Part shown: piece after piece, positions 1-8,290 of the stretch
How the letters are laid out: the number at the start of each line of letters is the position of its first letter
Numbering within the stretch: the stretch's first letter is position 1
Assembly: GCF_052161655.1 (NCBI RefSeq)
Contig: NZ_CP197418.1
Span: 3,534,001 to 3,598,000 of the forward strand
Length of the DNA stretch: 64,000 nucleotides
Reading direction: 5' to 3'
From: Novipirellula sp052161655
Lineage (GTDB): Bacteria; Planctomycetota; Planctomycetia; Pirellulales; Pirellulaceae
Translations under genes and position numbers: made by a program
The notes under the pieces: model-generated
Told to the model about the DNA's origin: nothing
The model's input: the letters and a program-made list of their open reading frames with translations, nothing else
Databases searched by the model: none

Positions 1-253
1 GGCTACGCAACACCACCGCTGTGTCAAACAACCGCTGCTCGACCTGCCGATTGATTTCAACCCGTTGCGAAGAGGTCACGATGAACAGAAACCCAACGGC
101 TAGCATTAAGTTCAAGCCAACCGAAATCAGAAACAGTTTCCAAAACAGACGAGATGACCGCACGGCACGCCCCGAAGAGTTTTCCAAGTATTTTCCAGGG
201 CGGAGCGGGAACTTGAGTGGGGAATCGTCGCTAAACGGCTCGGCGATCGTCAC
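1..253 (-). CDS. Sensor histidine kinase, N-terminal fragment (cut by window edge)
   Basis: An open minus-strand frame runs from a GTG at 251-253 to the left edge (84 codons, no stop). An in-frame TAA lies four codons upstream of the GTG, so the start must be at or after that point. The protein has a polar N-terminus of about 35 residues, then SRLFWKLFLISVGLNLML and more hydrophobic residues forming one membrane segment, then a periplasmic stretch containing QRVEINRQVEQRLFDTAVVL. This arrangement is typical of the start of PhoR-like sensor kinases, in which a membrane helix precedes a sensor region and later HAMP/PAS and kinase domains. The kinase domains lie outside the window, so the function is inferred from the N-terminus alone. 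No convincing ribosome-binding site precedes the GTG, and a later start before the helix is possible. Confidence 0.5.
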   Translation of the reverse strand, partial: MTIAEPFSDDSPLKFPLRPGKYLENSSGRAVRSSRLFWKLFLISVGLNLMLAVGFLFIVTSSQRVEINRQVEQRLFDTAVVLRS

Positions 254-657
254 GCCGAATCGTTATGCAAGGCGCGAGATCCACTTAACGCTTCGTCCTA
301 AAACAAAGCGGCCCACGTTCCCATAACGGAATTTAGATAACAAGGGGGAGCGGGGGGGCCAAACAATTTGTAGCCACTTTTTCATCCAATCGACATCTCT
401 CCAATCGATTTCTTCACATTCCGACACGTTCACGTCGGTCACAAATACCCCACTTTCTGCCTCGGTTTCCTTGCCCGATCCGCAGATATCCGGTCCCGAA
501 CGACAAAGATTCCGTCGTTTCACCTTTGACGCGAGCAGGGTAAATCTGCGATTCCTTGACGCATCGATTCCTCGAATCGGCTCGCGTTGACTTTGCATTT
601 TGTGATGTTTGCTCACCCGTTGCCCCATTCGACTGCGCCCATTTATTGGAGAACGAA
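254..657. other. Intergenic region between divergent genes
   Basis: This 404-bp gap separates the minus-strand kinase fragment from the plus-strand phospholipase-like gene and should hold both promoters. A G-rich run lies at about 341-358. I see no convincing coding sequence, hairpin or RNA gene. Open frames here (for example 414-704 minus) have no recognisable composition. Confidence 0.5.
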
Positions 658-2148
658 ATGTCCCTCCTCACGACCATCCTTCGCGCGGCGCATTGCCGCA
701 GCACGCATCATTATTTTGCGCTCGATGCAATCCCGATGCTGGAGACCGCGTCGGGCATCCAGCTCGGGAGAATTTTGCTGCAACATTACAGCGACTACCT
801 CCGCGGTGCCAAGGATCCGGACACCAAGTTTCGCGACTTCAAAAATCACGTACTGCATGTTGGCGACAACAACTGGGGCGGCGCTCCGCGTGCCTGTGAA
901 AAATGGCTCGCCACTGCCACCGAGCAGTTGGAACATCAACAATTCAAAGAGGCCGCCTACAGTCTCGGGGTGCTCAGCCACTACTTCACCGATCCCATCA
1001 TGCCGCTGCACACCGGTTCGAGCGAACACGAAGGCGTCGTGCATCGGCCGATGGAATGGAGCGTTTGCAAGTCGTACGAGGAGATCTACAGCCAAATTCG
1101 CGATGGTAAGGTCCGTGTCAATTTTCAACTCGCCCGCAGAGACGGCTGGATTTCCGAAGCGGTGCTGACGGCTGCACAGCAATCGCACCGCCATTATCAC
1201 CGAATCATTGAAATCTATGATCTCGAGCGAGGCGTGAAGCGGCCTCCCGAAGGGCTGAACGCCGAGTCACGCGAAATCTTGGTCAGCATGTTCGGGATCG
1301 CGATCACCGGATGGGCTCGGATTCTCGAACGAGTCGCGCAGTCGTGCCCAAGCACGCTCCCTACGGTCTCGTTAAACTTGGCCACGGTCGTTTCGGCGAT
1401 CCAGATTCCTTCGCAATGGGTCGTGCGAAAGATTGCCTCGGCACAAGAACAGCAGGCCGTCCGAGCCGTGTTTGCCGAGTTCGAACGCACCGGGACCGTC
1501 AAAGCAAACCTGCCCGAAGAAGTGCGTTCGGTGCGGGCCGAACGTCCCGTACCAACCGCTACGACTTCGCAACCTTCACCAACGCCTCCCGAATTGGTTG
1601 CTGATCTACAACCGCCAGACGAAGCAATTCAGCAAAGCGTTCCGTCAAAACCAGAACCCACCGAAGAGCTTGCGATCCGCATGGCCGCGTCCCCAAGTGA
1701 TGCCAAATCGATATCGACGAGCGATTCTATTCCGGACGATTTGGTCGATGCACCTTCGATTGGTCCCAAGACGGCGGCTAGGTTCGCGGCGATCGGTATC
1801 ACCTCCATTCGCCAATTTTTGGCAGGCGATGCCCAGCAAATGGCAACACAACTCGACACTCGCTGGATCACCGCCGAGTTGATTGGCGACTGGCAGGCAC
1901 AGGCGACCTTTGTCACCTCTATCGCATCGCTATGCGGTTACAAGTCACAATTGCTGGTCGCGATTGGATGTCGAACCCCAGCACAACTGGCCGATCGAGT
2001 CGCCGCTGAATTGACCGATGAAATCCAACGCTATTGTGAAACCAAAACCGGTCAACGGATCCTTCGCAGCAGCACGCCGCCTGACGAAGCCAACGTGGCT
2101 CGCTGGATCGCCGAAGCCCGCGTCCACAAACAAAGCCGAGCTGCCTAA
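658..2148 (+). CDS. Zinc-dependent phospholipase C-like protein with C-terminal DUF4332-like helix-hairpin-helix region
   Basis: A 496-residue protein. The frame is open from 556, but I chose ATG 658 because GGAG (648-651) sits 6 nt before it and the protein only looks like its family from MSLLTTILRAAHCRSTHHYF onward. Residues about 10-230 match the zinc-dependent phospholipase C/S1-P1 nuclease fold. The signature is SHYFTDPIMPLHTG (His108, Asp112, His118), followed by His124, His129 and Glu133, which are candidate metal ligands. The middle (about 265-350) is low-complexity and Pro/Ser/Thr/Glu-rich. Residues about 355-480 contain IGPKTAARFAAIGITSIRQF, a helix-hairpin-helix element like those of DUF4332. 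No signal peptide is visible, so a cytoplasmic location is likely and the substrate is unknown. The gene appears to be monocistronic. Confidence 0.75.
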   Translation: MSLLTTILRAAHCRSTHHYFALDAIPMLETASGIQLGRILLQHYSDYLRGAKDPDTKFRDFKNHVLHVGDNNWGGAPRACEKWLATATEQLEHQQFKEAAYSLGVLSHYFTDPIMPLHTGSSEHEGVVHRPMEWSVCKSYEEIYSQIRDGKVRVNFQLARRDGWISEAVLTAAQQSHRHYHRIIEIYDLERGVKRPPEGLNAESREILVSMFGIAITGWARILERVAQSCPSTLPTVSLNLATVVSAIQIPSQWVVRKIASAQEQQAVRAVFAEFERTGTVKANLPEEVRSVRAERPVPTATTSQPSPTPPELVADLQPPDEAIQQSVPSKPEPTEELAIRMAASPSDAKSISTSDSIPDDLVDAPSIGPKTAARFAAIGITSIRQFLAGDAQQMATQLDTRWITAELIGDWQAQATFVTSIASLCGYKSQLLVAIGCRTPAQLADRVAAELTDEIQRYCETKTGQRILRSSTPPDEANVARWIAEARVHKQSRAA

Positions 2149-2179
2149 GTTCGACGGCACATTAAAACGCATTTAATGG

Positions 2180-2232
2180 TCGTAGCTACCGTCGCCAGAC
2201 GGTGGAATCCACGCTCTGGCGAGCGTAGCTAC
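2180..2232. repeat. REP-like palindrome 'GTAGCTACCGTCGCCAGA'
   Basis: The left arm GTAGCTACCGTCGCCAGA (from about 2182) is almost the reverse complement of the right arm TCTGGCGAGCGTAGCTAC (to 2232), with 16 of 18 positions paired around a loop containing GGTGGAATCCACGC. Related sequence recurs at 53747-53796 and, partly, at 53659-53678. It is therefore an interspersed family that can form a hairpin after the phospholipase-like gene. Confidence 0.6.
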
Positions 2233-2300
2233 CGACCGTAATAAACGGCTCGCGGCGTGAGCGATAGATTGTATTCGATTCGCGGGGAATCGAGATCAGG

Positions 2301-2332
2301 CATGACAGGTTGGAAGCCTATTCCACATTTAG
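2301..2332. repeat. Partial copy of the 'GAAGCCTATCCCACATTTAG' element
   Basis: The bases here (TTGGAAGCCTATTCCACATT and flanks) match 6509-6540 over about 32 positions with a few substitutions. The complementary left arm present in the other copy (6496-6509) is missing, so this copy cannot fold the same way. Confidence 0.5.
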
Positions 2333-2357
2333 ACAGCTTAATGGTGAGGGATTTTTA

Positions 2358-2450
2358 AAGCATGACTCTGGGCTCGCTGCACTCGTACATGCTGTGAACG
2401 GGGCATTGCCCACAACATTACAAAAGTACAGCGAGCCCAAAATCATGCTT
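2358..2450. repeat. 93-bp imperfect inverted-repeat element
   Basis: The arms are 2358-2379 (AAGCATGACTCTGGGCTCGC...) and 2429-2450 (ending ATCATGCTT). They pair over 22 bp with two mismatches around a loop of about 49 nt. It could be a small non-autonomous repeat or a structured RNA region. Its nature is unknown. Confidence 0.45.
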
Positions 2451-2859
2451 CCGAGGGAGAAACGCAGTCCGTCGCTCGTCCTCTTGGATGCCTTTATTGT
2501 ATCGGTTCGTTTTCTCTCGGATAACAGAAGCATACACCGGAATTTCGGAAAGCAGTAAATAAAGAACCTTAATAATTGAAGTATTTTCGCGTTGACAATT
2601 CGTTCGAACGGAGGGGCAGACTCTGTCCCGTTTACGAGATCCGAAAACCTCGCGAATTCTGTTTTTTTCGTACATCGCTTCCATACACGCAAGATAGGCA
2701 AGATGCGAAGAACGGGTTGAGTGCAATGATGATCTGGTGTTCAGTGACGACGATCCGCTATGTATTCCGAATAACCCTATCGACCCACCCTGTCGGTCCG
2801 GTGGCTGGCGCGCATCAAATGCATTGCTAGCAGATTCATACAACACGGATGATTTACTC

Positions 2860-3636
2860 ATGAGCGTCAATTCTTCGCGATCCATTTGGAAGCACGTTGT
2901 CCTAGCGGGACTGACCTGTGGCACCAGCGTTTTGGGCGTTGGCTGCGCCTCGACCAAGACTTCGAATACCGCCCGGACTGGTACAGAACAAATCTTGATC
3001 TCGGCAGCGATTGACCGTGCGTTCTCAAACGTTCAGTTCAATGAATTGGCAGGCTACAAAGTTTTCATCGACGACAAGTATCTTGATTCGGTGGACAAGG
3101 GATATTTGGTTGGCACGCTTCGCCACAAAGTGTTTGAAGCGGGCGGTCATTTGGTCACTGCACTTGATCAGGCAGACGTTGTGTTGGAACCACGCAGCGG
3201 TGGTGTCGGAACCGACACACAAGAGAGCTACGTTGGGATTCCTGCACTGGGAATGCCCGGCTTGCCAATCGAACTTCCTGAGATCAAACTCGCCTCGCGG
3301 AACACGCAAATGGGTACCGCTAAGATCGGGCTGATTTGTTACGACGCGAAAACCGGCACCGCGCTGGGCAGCGGTGGCGAATCCACCGCGTTGACCCATA
3401 ACAATGACACTTATGTGTTCGGAGTTGGGCCGTTCCGCAGTGGTTCGGTTATCGACCAGCGGCAAAAGGCGGTCGGTTACAACGGCGTCGGTGGCAGCAT
3501 CATGAGCTCATCAAAAGTAGCCAAAGCGGCTCCGCTAAAAATCATGGATCGCAAAGAGGCCGTGATGGGAGCTCCATTCACGCCCGCAGAGCAAATTGCC
3601 GAAACACCTTCCGCCCCCGATTACTTCAATCGTTAA
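2860..3636 (+). CDS. Lipoprotein, DUF6655-like (function unknown)
   Basis: A 258-residue protein. The frame is open from 2737, but I chose ATG 2860 because it begins directly with a lipoprotein signal peptide: a basic SSRSIWKH stretch, a hydrophobic core and the lipobox LGVGC (Cys29). The mature protein starts with Ser/Thr-rich residues and then ARTGTEQILISAAIDRAF. This TEQ(I/L)LIS element resembles the planctomycete DUF6655 lipoproteins, and I assign that family from memory with moderate confidence. The sequence continues with a mixed alpha/beta pattern (GYKVFIDDKYLDSVDKGYL) and a Gly-rich stretch. It is expected to be lipid-anchored to a membrane. No partner is implied by the neighbours, and the ribosome-binding site is weak. 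Confidence 0.75.
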   Translation: MSVNSSRSIWKHVVLAGLTCGTSVLGVGCASTKTSNTARTGTEQILISAAIDRAFSNVQFNELAGYKVFIDDKYLDSVDKGYLVGTLRHKVFEAGGHLVTALDQADVVLEPRSGGVGTDTQESYVGIPALGMPGLPIELPEIKLASRNTQMGTAKIGLICYDAKTGTALGSGGESTALTHNNDTYVFGVGPFRSGSVIDQRQKAVGYNGVGGSIMSSSKVAKAAPLKIMDRKEAVMGAPFTPAEQIAETPSAPDYFNR

Positions 3637-3671
3637 TGTAGCGATGGCGATCGGCGTGAAATCGGCGTTTT

Positions 3672-3712
3672 AACGGCCCGCGGCTAACGCCGTCGGCTCA
3701 CGGTTGACCGTG
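3672..3712. repeat. REP-like GC-rich palindromes
   Basis: The segment CCCGCGGCTAACGCCGTCGG followed by CACGGTTGACCGTG (perfect 6-bp arms, 3699-3712) lies 35-75 bp after the lipoprotein stop. It could act as a terminator hairpin. The GCGGCTAACGCC type of sequence resembles repetitive intergenic palindromes elsewhere in this window (53547-53612). Confidence 0.4.
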
Positions 3713-3784
3713 GCCGGATAGTCACAAAAGAGGCGGCGACGCGGCATGTAAAATCCCAGGTGGTTTGTTACGATGTGTGCTCAC

Positions 3785-3812
3785 AACATTGAACCGTTAT
3801 CGGTTCAATGTT
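3785..3812. promoter_or_regulatory. Perfect 12-bp inverted repeat upstream of the dehydrogenase
   Basis: AACATTGAACCG (3785-3796) and CGGTTCAATGTT (3801-3812) are exact reverse complements separated by TTAT. The element lies 48 bp before the preferred GTG start at 3860. It could be an operator for a dimeric repressor or a hairpin in the leader RNA. If translation instead begins at ATG 3773, the element would be inside the coding sequence, which is less likely. Confidence 0.55.
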
Positions 3813-3859
3813 CAGACGTTTTGCATCATCAAACAACACACATCATTGGGATTGGCATC

Positions 3860-4594
3860 GTGTCAAATTTAGCGGGCAAAGTCGTTGCGATTACTGGCGG
3901 CGGAACAGGTATCGGTGCGGGGATCGCACGCGAATTGGCCATGGCTGGTTGCAAAGTGGTCGTGGGCGGACGTCGTACCGAGCCGCTCCAGACGCTGGCC
4001 AAGTCGATTCCAAGTGAGCTGCCCGTGCTGACTCATGCCATCGACGTCGCAGATCCCACCAGCATCGCGGCGTTCTTTGCCTTTGTCCGCGACCAAGCGG
4101 GCGAGGTCGATATTCTGGTAAACAGTGCGGGGATCAATATCCAAAAACGCACCATGGCCGCTATGATTCCCGATGACTGGGATCGCGTCATGCAAATCAA
4201 TGCCTCGGGTGCGTACCGCTGCATTTTGGAAGTGCTTCCGCAAATGCGTGAACGTCGTGACGGCGTCGTCGTCAACATTTCGTCGATTGCCGGCAAACGT
4301 GCGATCGCGCTCGGCGGTATCGTTTACTGTGCCAGCAAATTTGCGATGACCGCACTTGGCACCGCAATTTCAAACGAAGTACGTAACGAAGGCGTGCGTG
4401 TCACAAACGTTTATCCAGGCGAAGTCAATACGCCGATTTTGGACAACCGGCCCGTTGCGGTGACGCAAGAGCACAAAGATTCGATTCTGCAACCCGAAGA
4501 CATCGCCTCGCTAGTACTGACGATTTGCCAGTTGCCTCCGCGAGCTCACGTGCCAGAAATCGTGATCAAACCGACCACTCAAGAATGGGTTTAG
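3860..4594 (+). CDS. Short-chain dehydrogenase/reductase (SDR family, NAD(P)-dependent)
   Basis: A 244-residue classical SDR. Visible motifs are the cofactor-binding TGGGTGIG (residues 12-19), NSAG (88-91, a variant of NNAG), Asn114, Ser141/142 and the catalytic YCASK (Tyr156, Lys160), then YPGEVNTP. GGRR after the second strand (residues 36-39) suggests a preference for NADP. The frame is open from ATG 3773 (preceded by AGGTGG), giving 29 extra residues. I prefer GTG 3860 because SDR proteins usually begin a few residues before GKVVAITGG and because a perfect palindrome lies in the extra segment. The substrate cannot be deduced. The stop codon overlaps that of the convergent barrel gene by 4 bp. 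Confidence 0.85.
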   Translation: MSNLAGKVVAITGGGTGIGAGIARELAMAGCKVVVGGRRTEPLQTLAKSIPSELPVLTHAIDVADPTSIAAFFAFVRDQAGEVDILVNSAGINIQKRTMAAMIPDDWDRVMQINASGAYRCILEVLPQMRERRDGVVVNISSIAGKRAIALGGIVYCASKFAMTALGTAISNEVRNEGVRVTNVYPGEVNTPILDNRPVAVTQEHKDSILQPEDIASLVLTICQLPPRAHVPEIVIKPTTQEWV

Positions 4595-6228
4595 TACACG
4601 TACTGCAATCCAAAGTGGATGCCGTGCACGTAGAACGTCTTGTAATCCATCTTTGAACTCGGCCGTAGCGGGGCGGAAACCGGATCCGCTAGGTTGGATG
4701 CCAATTGATTGTCAACTAGCCCCGAAACTTGAAGTGCGTCGGTCATTGCGATGATGTGATATCCAAACGTCACGTCAAACTGAGGGAAGTAACGCCATCC
4801 CAGCGACAAGTCGATCTCGGGGACCCAACCAAAGGTATCGTCCGTTCGCGTTCCCGAGTTCGTGCTGCGAACCAGCAGTCCATTGGGATCGGTGAACGTT
4901 GGGCCGTTGCTGGTTTGCGTTTGTCCCGCCAAAGTTGCTTCGCGTCGCAAATTCCCAGCGGCAACTTTAAACAAGCTGTTGAACGACCAGCATCCTTCGC
5001 GATAACGTGACGCAATTCCGATCTGACCTCCGTGGAAATCGTTTTGTGCGTCGAACGAGTCACTGATTGCGATCACCGAACCGAGCGGAGCGGGATTGTT
5101 CGCACCGGCCGTCGATGTACTCGACGTGATCAAATCCTCACTCAGATGCATGTACTGGTATCCATACAATACGTCGACTGTGCCACCGAAGCGTGAATAG
5201 GCATGCTGGCGAATCGAAAGGTCAGCTCCGTAAACGTTGCTTGATGCGTGAACGTTTGCGAATCCCGCGTTGGTGAATCCGGGCGTCGCAACCACTTGCG
5301 TGTCTTGGGTCGCAGCCTGTCCTGTGGTGACATTGAAAAAGGGGCGTGTGATGATCGGAGTCGTCGATTGGTCGGCACTAAAGTTATAGGTTTCTTCGCC
5401 TGTACCCCAACCACGAGCCACCATGCTTCGCGAATGACAATCGTCAAGCCAAGTCCCTACGGTCAATCGGCCCCCGGCGGTCAGCTCGTTCAGCACTTCG
5501 CCGCCGCCCGCTAGAATACGGGTCGAGGCTTGCCCCAATCGGCCTGGATTGGTTGCCGTCGCGGGGCCCGTGGTAAACAGCGGTGGCAAGTAGTCGCCAC
5601 TGCGAAACATTAATAGCAATTCAAAATTGGCAAACCACCGATCACGACGAAATACCAAGCTCGCATTGGCCCAGTTTCCCGGACCGCAGCGATTGCAGCC
5701 GATGGAATCGCATCCATAGCCGTCGCATCCATACGAATCACAGCTTTCGATGCCGCAGCCGACATCGCCGTATCCGCCTTCGTAATACTGGTCGCCCTCG
5801 TAATATTCGCCACCCTCGGATGACCAAGTTTCAATCGGAGCAGGCCAGGAGTCGCCTTCGACGATGATTTCTCCCTCACCATGGGTCGGCGTCGGGTCCA
5901 TCAGCACGACGTCATTGTGACCGACCTGCTGTAGTTTCGCGCGACGCGGCAGCAACTTGGGGACTGTCATCGACGAGCCTTCCGCCGCCACTTGATCGCT
6001 CGATTCCATCGGATTGCCATGAACATCCTCGATCGGCACCGGTATCAGTCGCGAATTGGACTCGGCGGTCGACGTGGTGACCCTCGGCGGCTGGTAGACA
6101 CCGCGATCTGGCTTCTTTGTACGTACCTGAGCATGCAGCACAGGAGATGCAAACAGCACGCTAGCAATTGTCATCACCCCAAAAGAAACTTGAAGGGTGG
6201 AACGGCTGATCGTACGGGGCAATTTCAT
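4591..6228 (-). CDS. BBP7-family outer membrane beta-barrel protein (DUF1551-like)
   Basis: A 545-residue protein. The N-terminus has a Sec signal peptide (basic start, hydrophobic core about residues 12-30, likely cleavage after SPVLHA). A Pro/Thr-rich region follows, then a tyrosine- and cysteine-rich stretch at about 145-190 with YYEGDQYYEGG and repeated CDSYGCDGYGCDSIGC. The C-terminal two thirds starts with WFANFELLLMFRSGDYLPPL and alternates polar and aromatic residues. It ends in GIHFGLQYVY, whose final aromatic residue is typical of outer-membrane barrels. This matches the planctomycete BBP7/DUF1551 family. The Cys-rich patch could form disulfides or bind metal, which is inference. 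The gene is convergent with the dehydrogenase. Confidence 0.85.
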   Translation of the reverse strand: MKLPRTISRSTLQVSFGVMTIASVLFASPVLHAQVRTKKPDRGVYQPPRVTTSTAESNSRLIPVPIEDVHGNPMESSDQVAAEGSSMTVPKLLPRRAKLQQVGHNDVVLMDPTPTHGEGEIIVEGDSWPAPIETWSSEGGEYYEGDQYYEGGYGDVGCGIESCDSYGCDGYGCDSIGCNRCGPGNWANASLVFRRDRWFANFELLLMFRSGDYLPPLFTTGPATATNPGRLGQASTRILAGGGEVLNELTAGGRLTVGTWLDDCHSRSMVARGWGTGEETYNFSADQSTTPIITRPFFNVTTGQAATQDTQVVATPGFTNAGFANVHASSNVYGADLSIRQHAYSRFGGTVDVLYGYQYMHLSEDLITSSTSTAGANNPAPLGSVIAISDSFDAQNDFHGGQIGIASRYREGCWSFNSLFKVAAGNLRREATLAGQTQTSNGPTFTDPNGLLVRSTNSGTRTDDTFGWVPEIDLSLGWRYFPQFDVTFGYHIIAMTDALQVSGLVDNQLASNLADPVSAPLRPSSKMDYKTFYVHGIHFGLQYVY

Positions 6229-6547
6229 TGCTTATCTTCCGACACATTGAACGAATCATCATCAGGCCGATGAGTGCAGAGCGGCCCTAGTGGATGTTTC
6301 GACAATTCCGATCGTGTCGGTTGAGCAATTTTGGAAAGCTTTGCCGGTTATTCCGATTGTGAAGCCCGAAATCCAGTGAGATGGACGTCCAGGCGGTAAT
6401 GGCAGCAAGGGCTTTTCGTAGCGAAACTCGCCAAGAGTTTTGGAAGGGCCAGGGTGGCCGAAAGTCTTCGCGACTTTCGTTACGCGAAAATACCAGTGGG
6501 ATAGGCTTCATGGCAGGCTGGAAGCCTATCCCACATTTAGCAGAGGG
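6229..6547. other. Intergenic region with two hairpins
   Basis: A 319-bp gap between two minus-strand genes. The part next to 6228 should hold the barrel-gene promoter. At 6459-6479 CGAAAGTC/GACTTTCG forms an 8-bp stem. At 6496-6534 there is a longer perfect stem, listed separately. I see no coding sequence: the plus-strand frames here run antisense into the peroxidase gene. Confidence 0.5.
6496..6534. terminator. Perfect 14-bp stem-loop downstream of cytochrome c peroxidase
   Basis: GTGGGATAGGCTTC (6496-6509) and GAAGCCTATCCCAC (6521-6534) are exact reverse complements with an 11-nt loop. The element lies 14 bp beyond the peroxidase stop, where it could end transcription, although no clear T-run follows. 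The right arm and loop recur at 2301-2332, so it is also an interspersed repeat. Confidence 0.5.
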
Positions 6548-7819
6548 TTACTTTGGAAAACGGGTCTGCATGATGGGGGGGAAGTCACCCGTCAGACCTT
6601 CAACCATAAATGCAACCAAATCGGCTTTTTCTTGTTCCGTCAACTTCAGTGGTTTCATCTTGTCGCTCAGCCATGGGTTCGCATGCCCGCCGCGGTCGTA
6701 CCACTCGACCACTTCCTCGAGCGTTTTTTGGCTTCCATCGTGCATGTACGGAGGTGACGCAGCAACGTTTCGCATCGTGGGTGTTTTGAACGCGCCGCGG
6801 TCCTTCTCGTCTTTGCTTATTTCGAAGCGTCCAAGATCCGGTTTCTCCGCATCCATGCCGACGCCAAGGTTGTGGTACTGCTCGTCGGTAAAGTTGCCAC
6901 CAGCATGACATGCGGTGCAGTTCGCTTTTCCAAACGTCAACTTCATTCCTCGTTTGGCCGATTCGCTCATCGGGTGTTCTGCCACTCCCTTTTTCAGCGC
7001 ATCGTATTGTTTCTTCAGCTCGGGCTCTTCGTCGAGATATTCCAAATCGTCTGCAAACGTTTCCTCGAAACGGACAAGCGGAGCGTAGTAATCGTAGGGA
7101 GCAGGTCCGGTAACGATGGCACGTTCAAATGTCGCAATGGCTCGGCCGACGTTATCGATGTTCAATCCGTCTTCGAAAATAGCATCGAATTGCAACTTGT
7201 AGCCGGGAATGCCAGACAAGCAATCGACACAGCTCGAGTGGGTGTTGCCCATTTCGATCGGGTTAGCAATCGGGCCGACCGCTTGTTCTTCGAGCGTGGC
7301 AGCACGGCCATCCCAAAACTGGGCCTTGCTGACGATACGGTTGTACGAGATGGGTGAGTTGCGTCCCCCCTCTTGTTGGCGAACGCCGACACCAAATCGT
7401 GTATTCGCCGCGTAGCCTTGGTCGGGATCGTGACATGACGCACATGACACGGTGCTGTCGGACGACAAGCGAGGATCAAAATACAATTGGCGGCCAAGTT
7501 CGATCTTGGCTCGGGTCATCGGATTGTCTTCGGGGATGAACAGGTTGGCGCTGGCGGCATCGAGCCCAAGCGGCAATTTGACCTTCAGTTCCATGTGGTT
7601 TTCTGGCTTAGCAAGCCAAAGTTTGAGTTCGCCCTCGGTTAAATCGCCCTCGCCCGGAATCCCAGTCAGCAAAGTTCCCTCACCCAACGTGACTTCGTTG
7701 GATGCGGTCGCTGTGGGGGGCACCGTTTCCGCCGAAACGTCCGTATACATCAGCCCCACGCCCGCGGTCACCAGGGCAAACGCGATAGGGAAATGGCTTT
7801 TGAAAATAGAATGTCGCAT
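6548..7819 (-). CDS. Di-heme cytochrome c peroxidase (CcpA/MauG family)
   Basis: A 423-residue periplasmic enzyme. An N-terminal signal peptide (residues 1-30, ending TDVSA) is followed by a short linker. Two c-type heme sites are visible: CASCH (126-130) and CTACH (301-305). Other family features are ELGRQLYFDPRLSSD before the first heme and TPTMRNVAASPPYMHDGS after the second, where Met359 is a candidate axial ligand. Length and heme spacing fit bacterial di-heme peroxidases that reduce H2O2 with electrons from small cytochromes. The residues 190-200 carry an extra Cys pair (SSCVDC). The gene stands alone and divergent from the MoxR operon. Confidence 0.9.
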   Translation of the reverse strand: MRHSIFKSHFPIAFALVTAGVGLMYTDVSAETVPPTATASNEVTLGEGTLLTGIPGEGDLTEGELKLWLAKPENHMELKVKLPLGLDAASANLFIPEDNPMTRAKIELGRQLYFDPRLSSDSTVSCASCHDPDQGYAANTRFGVGVRQQEGGRNSPISYNRIVSKAQFWDGRAATLEEQAVGPIANPIEMGNTHSSCVDCLSGIPGYKLQFDAIFEDGLNIDNVGRAIATFERAIVTGPAPYDYYAPLVRFEETFADDLEYLDEEPELKKQYDALKKGVAEHPMSESAKRGMKLTFGKANCTACHAGGNFTDEQYHNLGVGMDAEKPDLGRFEISKDEKDRGAFKTPTMRNVAASPPYMHDGSQKTLEEVVEWYDRGGHANPWLSDKMKPLKLTEQEKADLVAFMVEGLTGDFPPIMQTRFPK

Positions 7820-8290
7820 TGGCGGCGTCTCTCGCTGTTTCGGGAGGGAGATAGGTAGGTTGTCTTAGTATAGCTACCTTTGTGACGCACTTCACCATGG
7901 GACCGCTTTGGATCCGTGATAAATAGCCGGGGGACCTCGTGACTGCAAAGTCGAAGACCACCGCGTGCCCGAATCTCGCTCAAATGCGATTTGTTGCCTT
8001 ACAGTGTTCCCCGCCACTCGACGGGTCGGGTACAATTTCGGCGACCCCCAAAAACTTCACCGATCTCCAAACGGATTGTAAACTTCGGGTGAGCCTATTC
8101 TTCGGAACCCGCCCACACGCGACTCCGAGCAAACAAGGATGTGACCCACGAGGACTCAGATCCCTTTTGGGATAGGCTCTCAGCGTCCCGGCGGATTTTT
8201 AATCCCGACGGCCCGAGGGTAATTCTTTTCGCGACTCCAACAGTGCAATTTCATTCCGACAATCAACACGTGCACGAAACCTTTTCTGAA
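7820..8290. other. Intergenic region between divergent peroxidase and MoxR genes
   Basis: A 471-bp gap that should contain two divergent promoters. TACAAT at 8031-8036 could be a -10 element for the plus strand, but no good -35 accompanies it. An open frame extends the MoxR gene upstream to 8141, but its translation has no family similarity. I see no RNA gene or repeat. Confidence 0.4.

Larger units (their letters stand above)
2149..2859. other. Intergenic region with several inverted repeats
   Basis: A 711-bp gap between two plus-strand genes. It contains a REP-like hairpin (2180-2232), one arm of a repeat shared with 6496-6540 (2301-2332) and a 93-bp hairpin element (2358-2450), each listed separately. 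Open frames on both strands between 2310 and 2957 overlap the palindromes or the next gene and show no family features. The lipoprotein promoter should lie near the right end. Confidence 0.5.

Noticed and set aside
2310..2957. Possible small genes in the gap at 2310-2957 on both strands
   Set aside because: They overlap a 93-bp hairpin and the lipoprotein gene, contradict each other in frame, and show no domain or signal features.
8141..8290. Upstream extension of the MoxR ATPase from 8141
   Set aside because: The 50 residues have no resemblance to MoxR proteins. The ATG at 8291 gives the normal family length.
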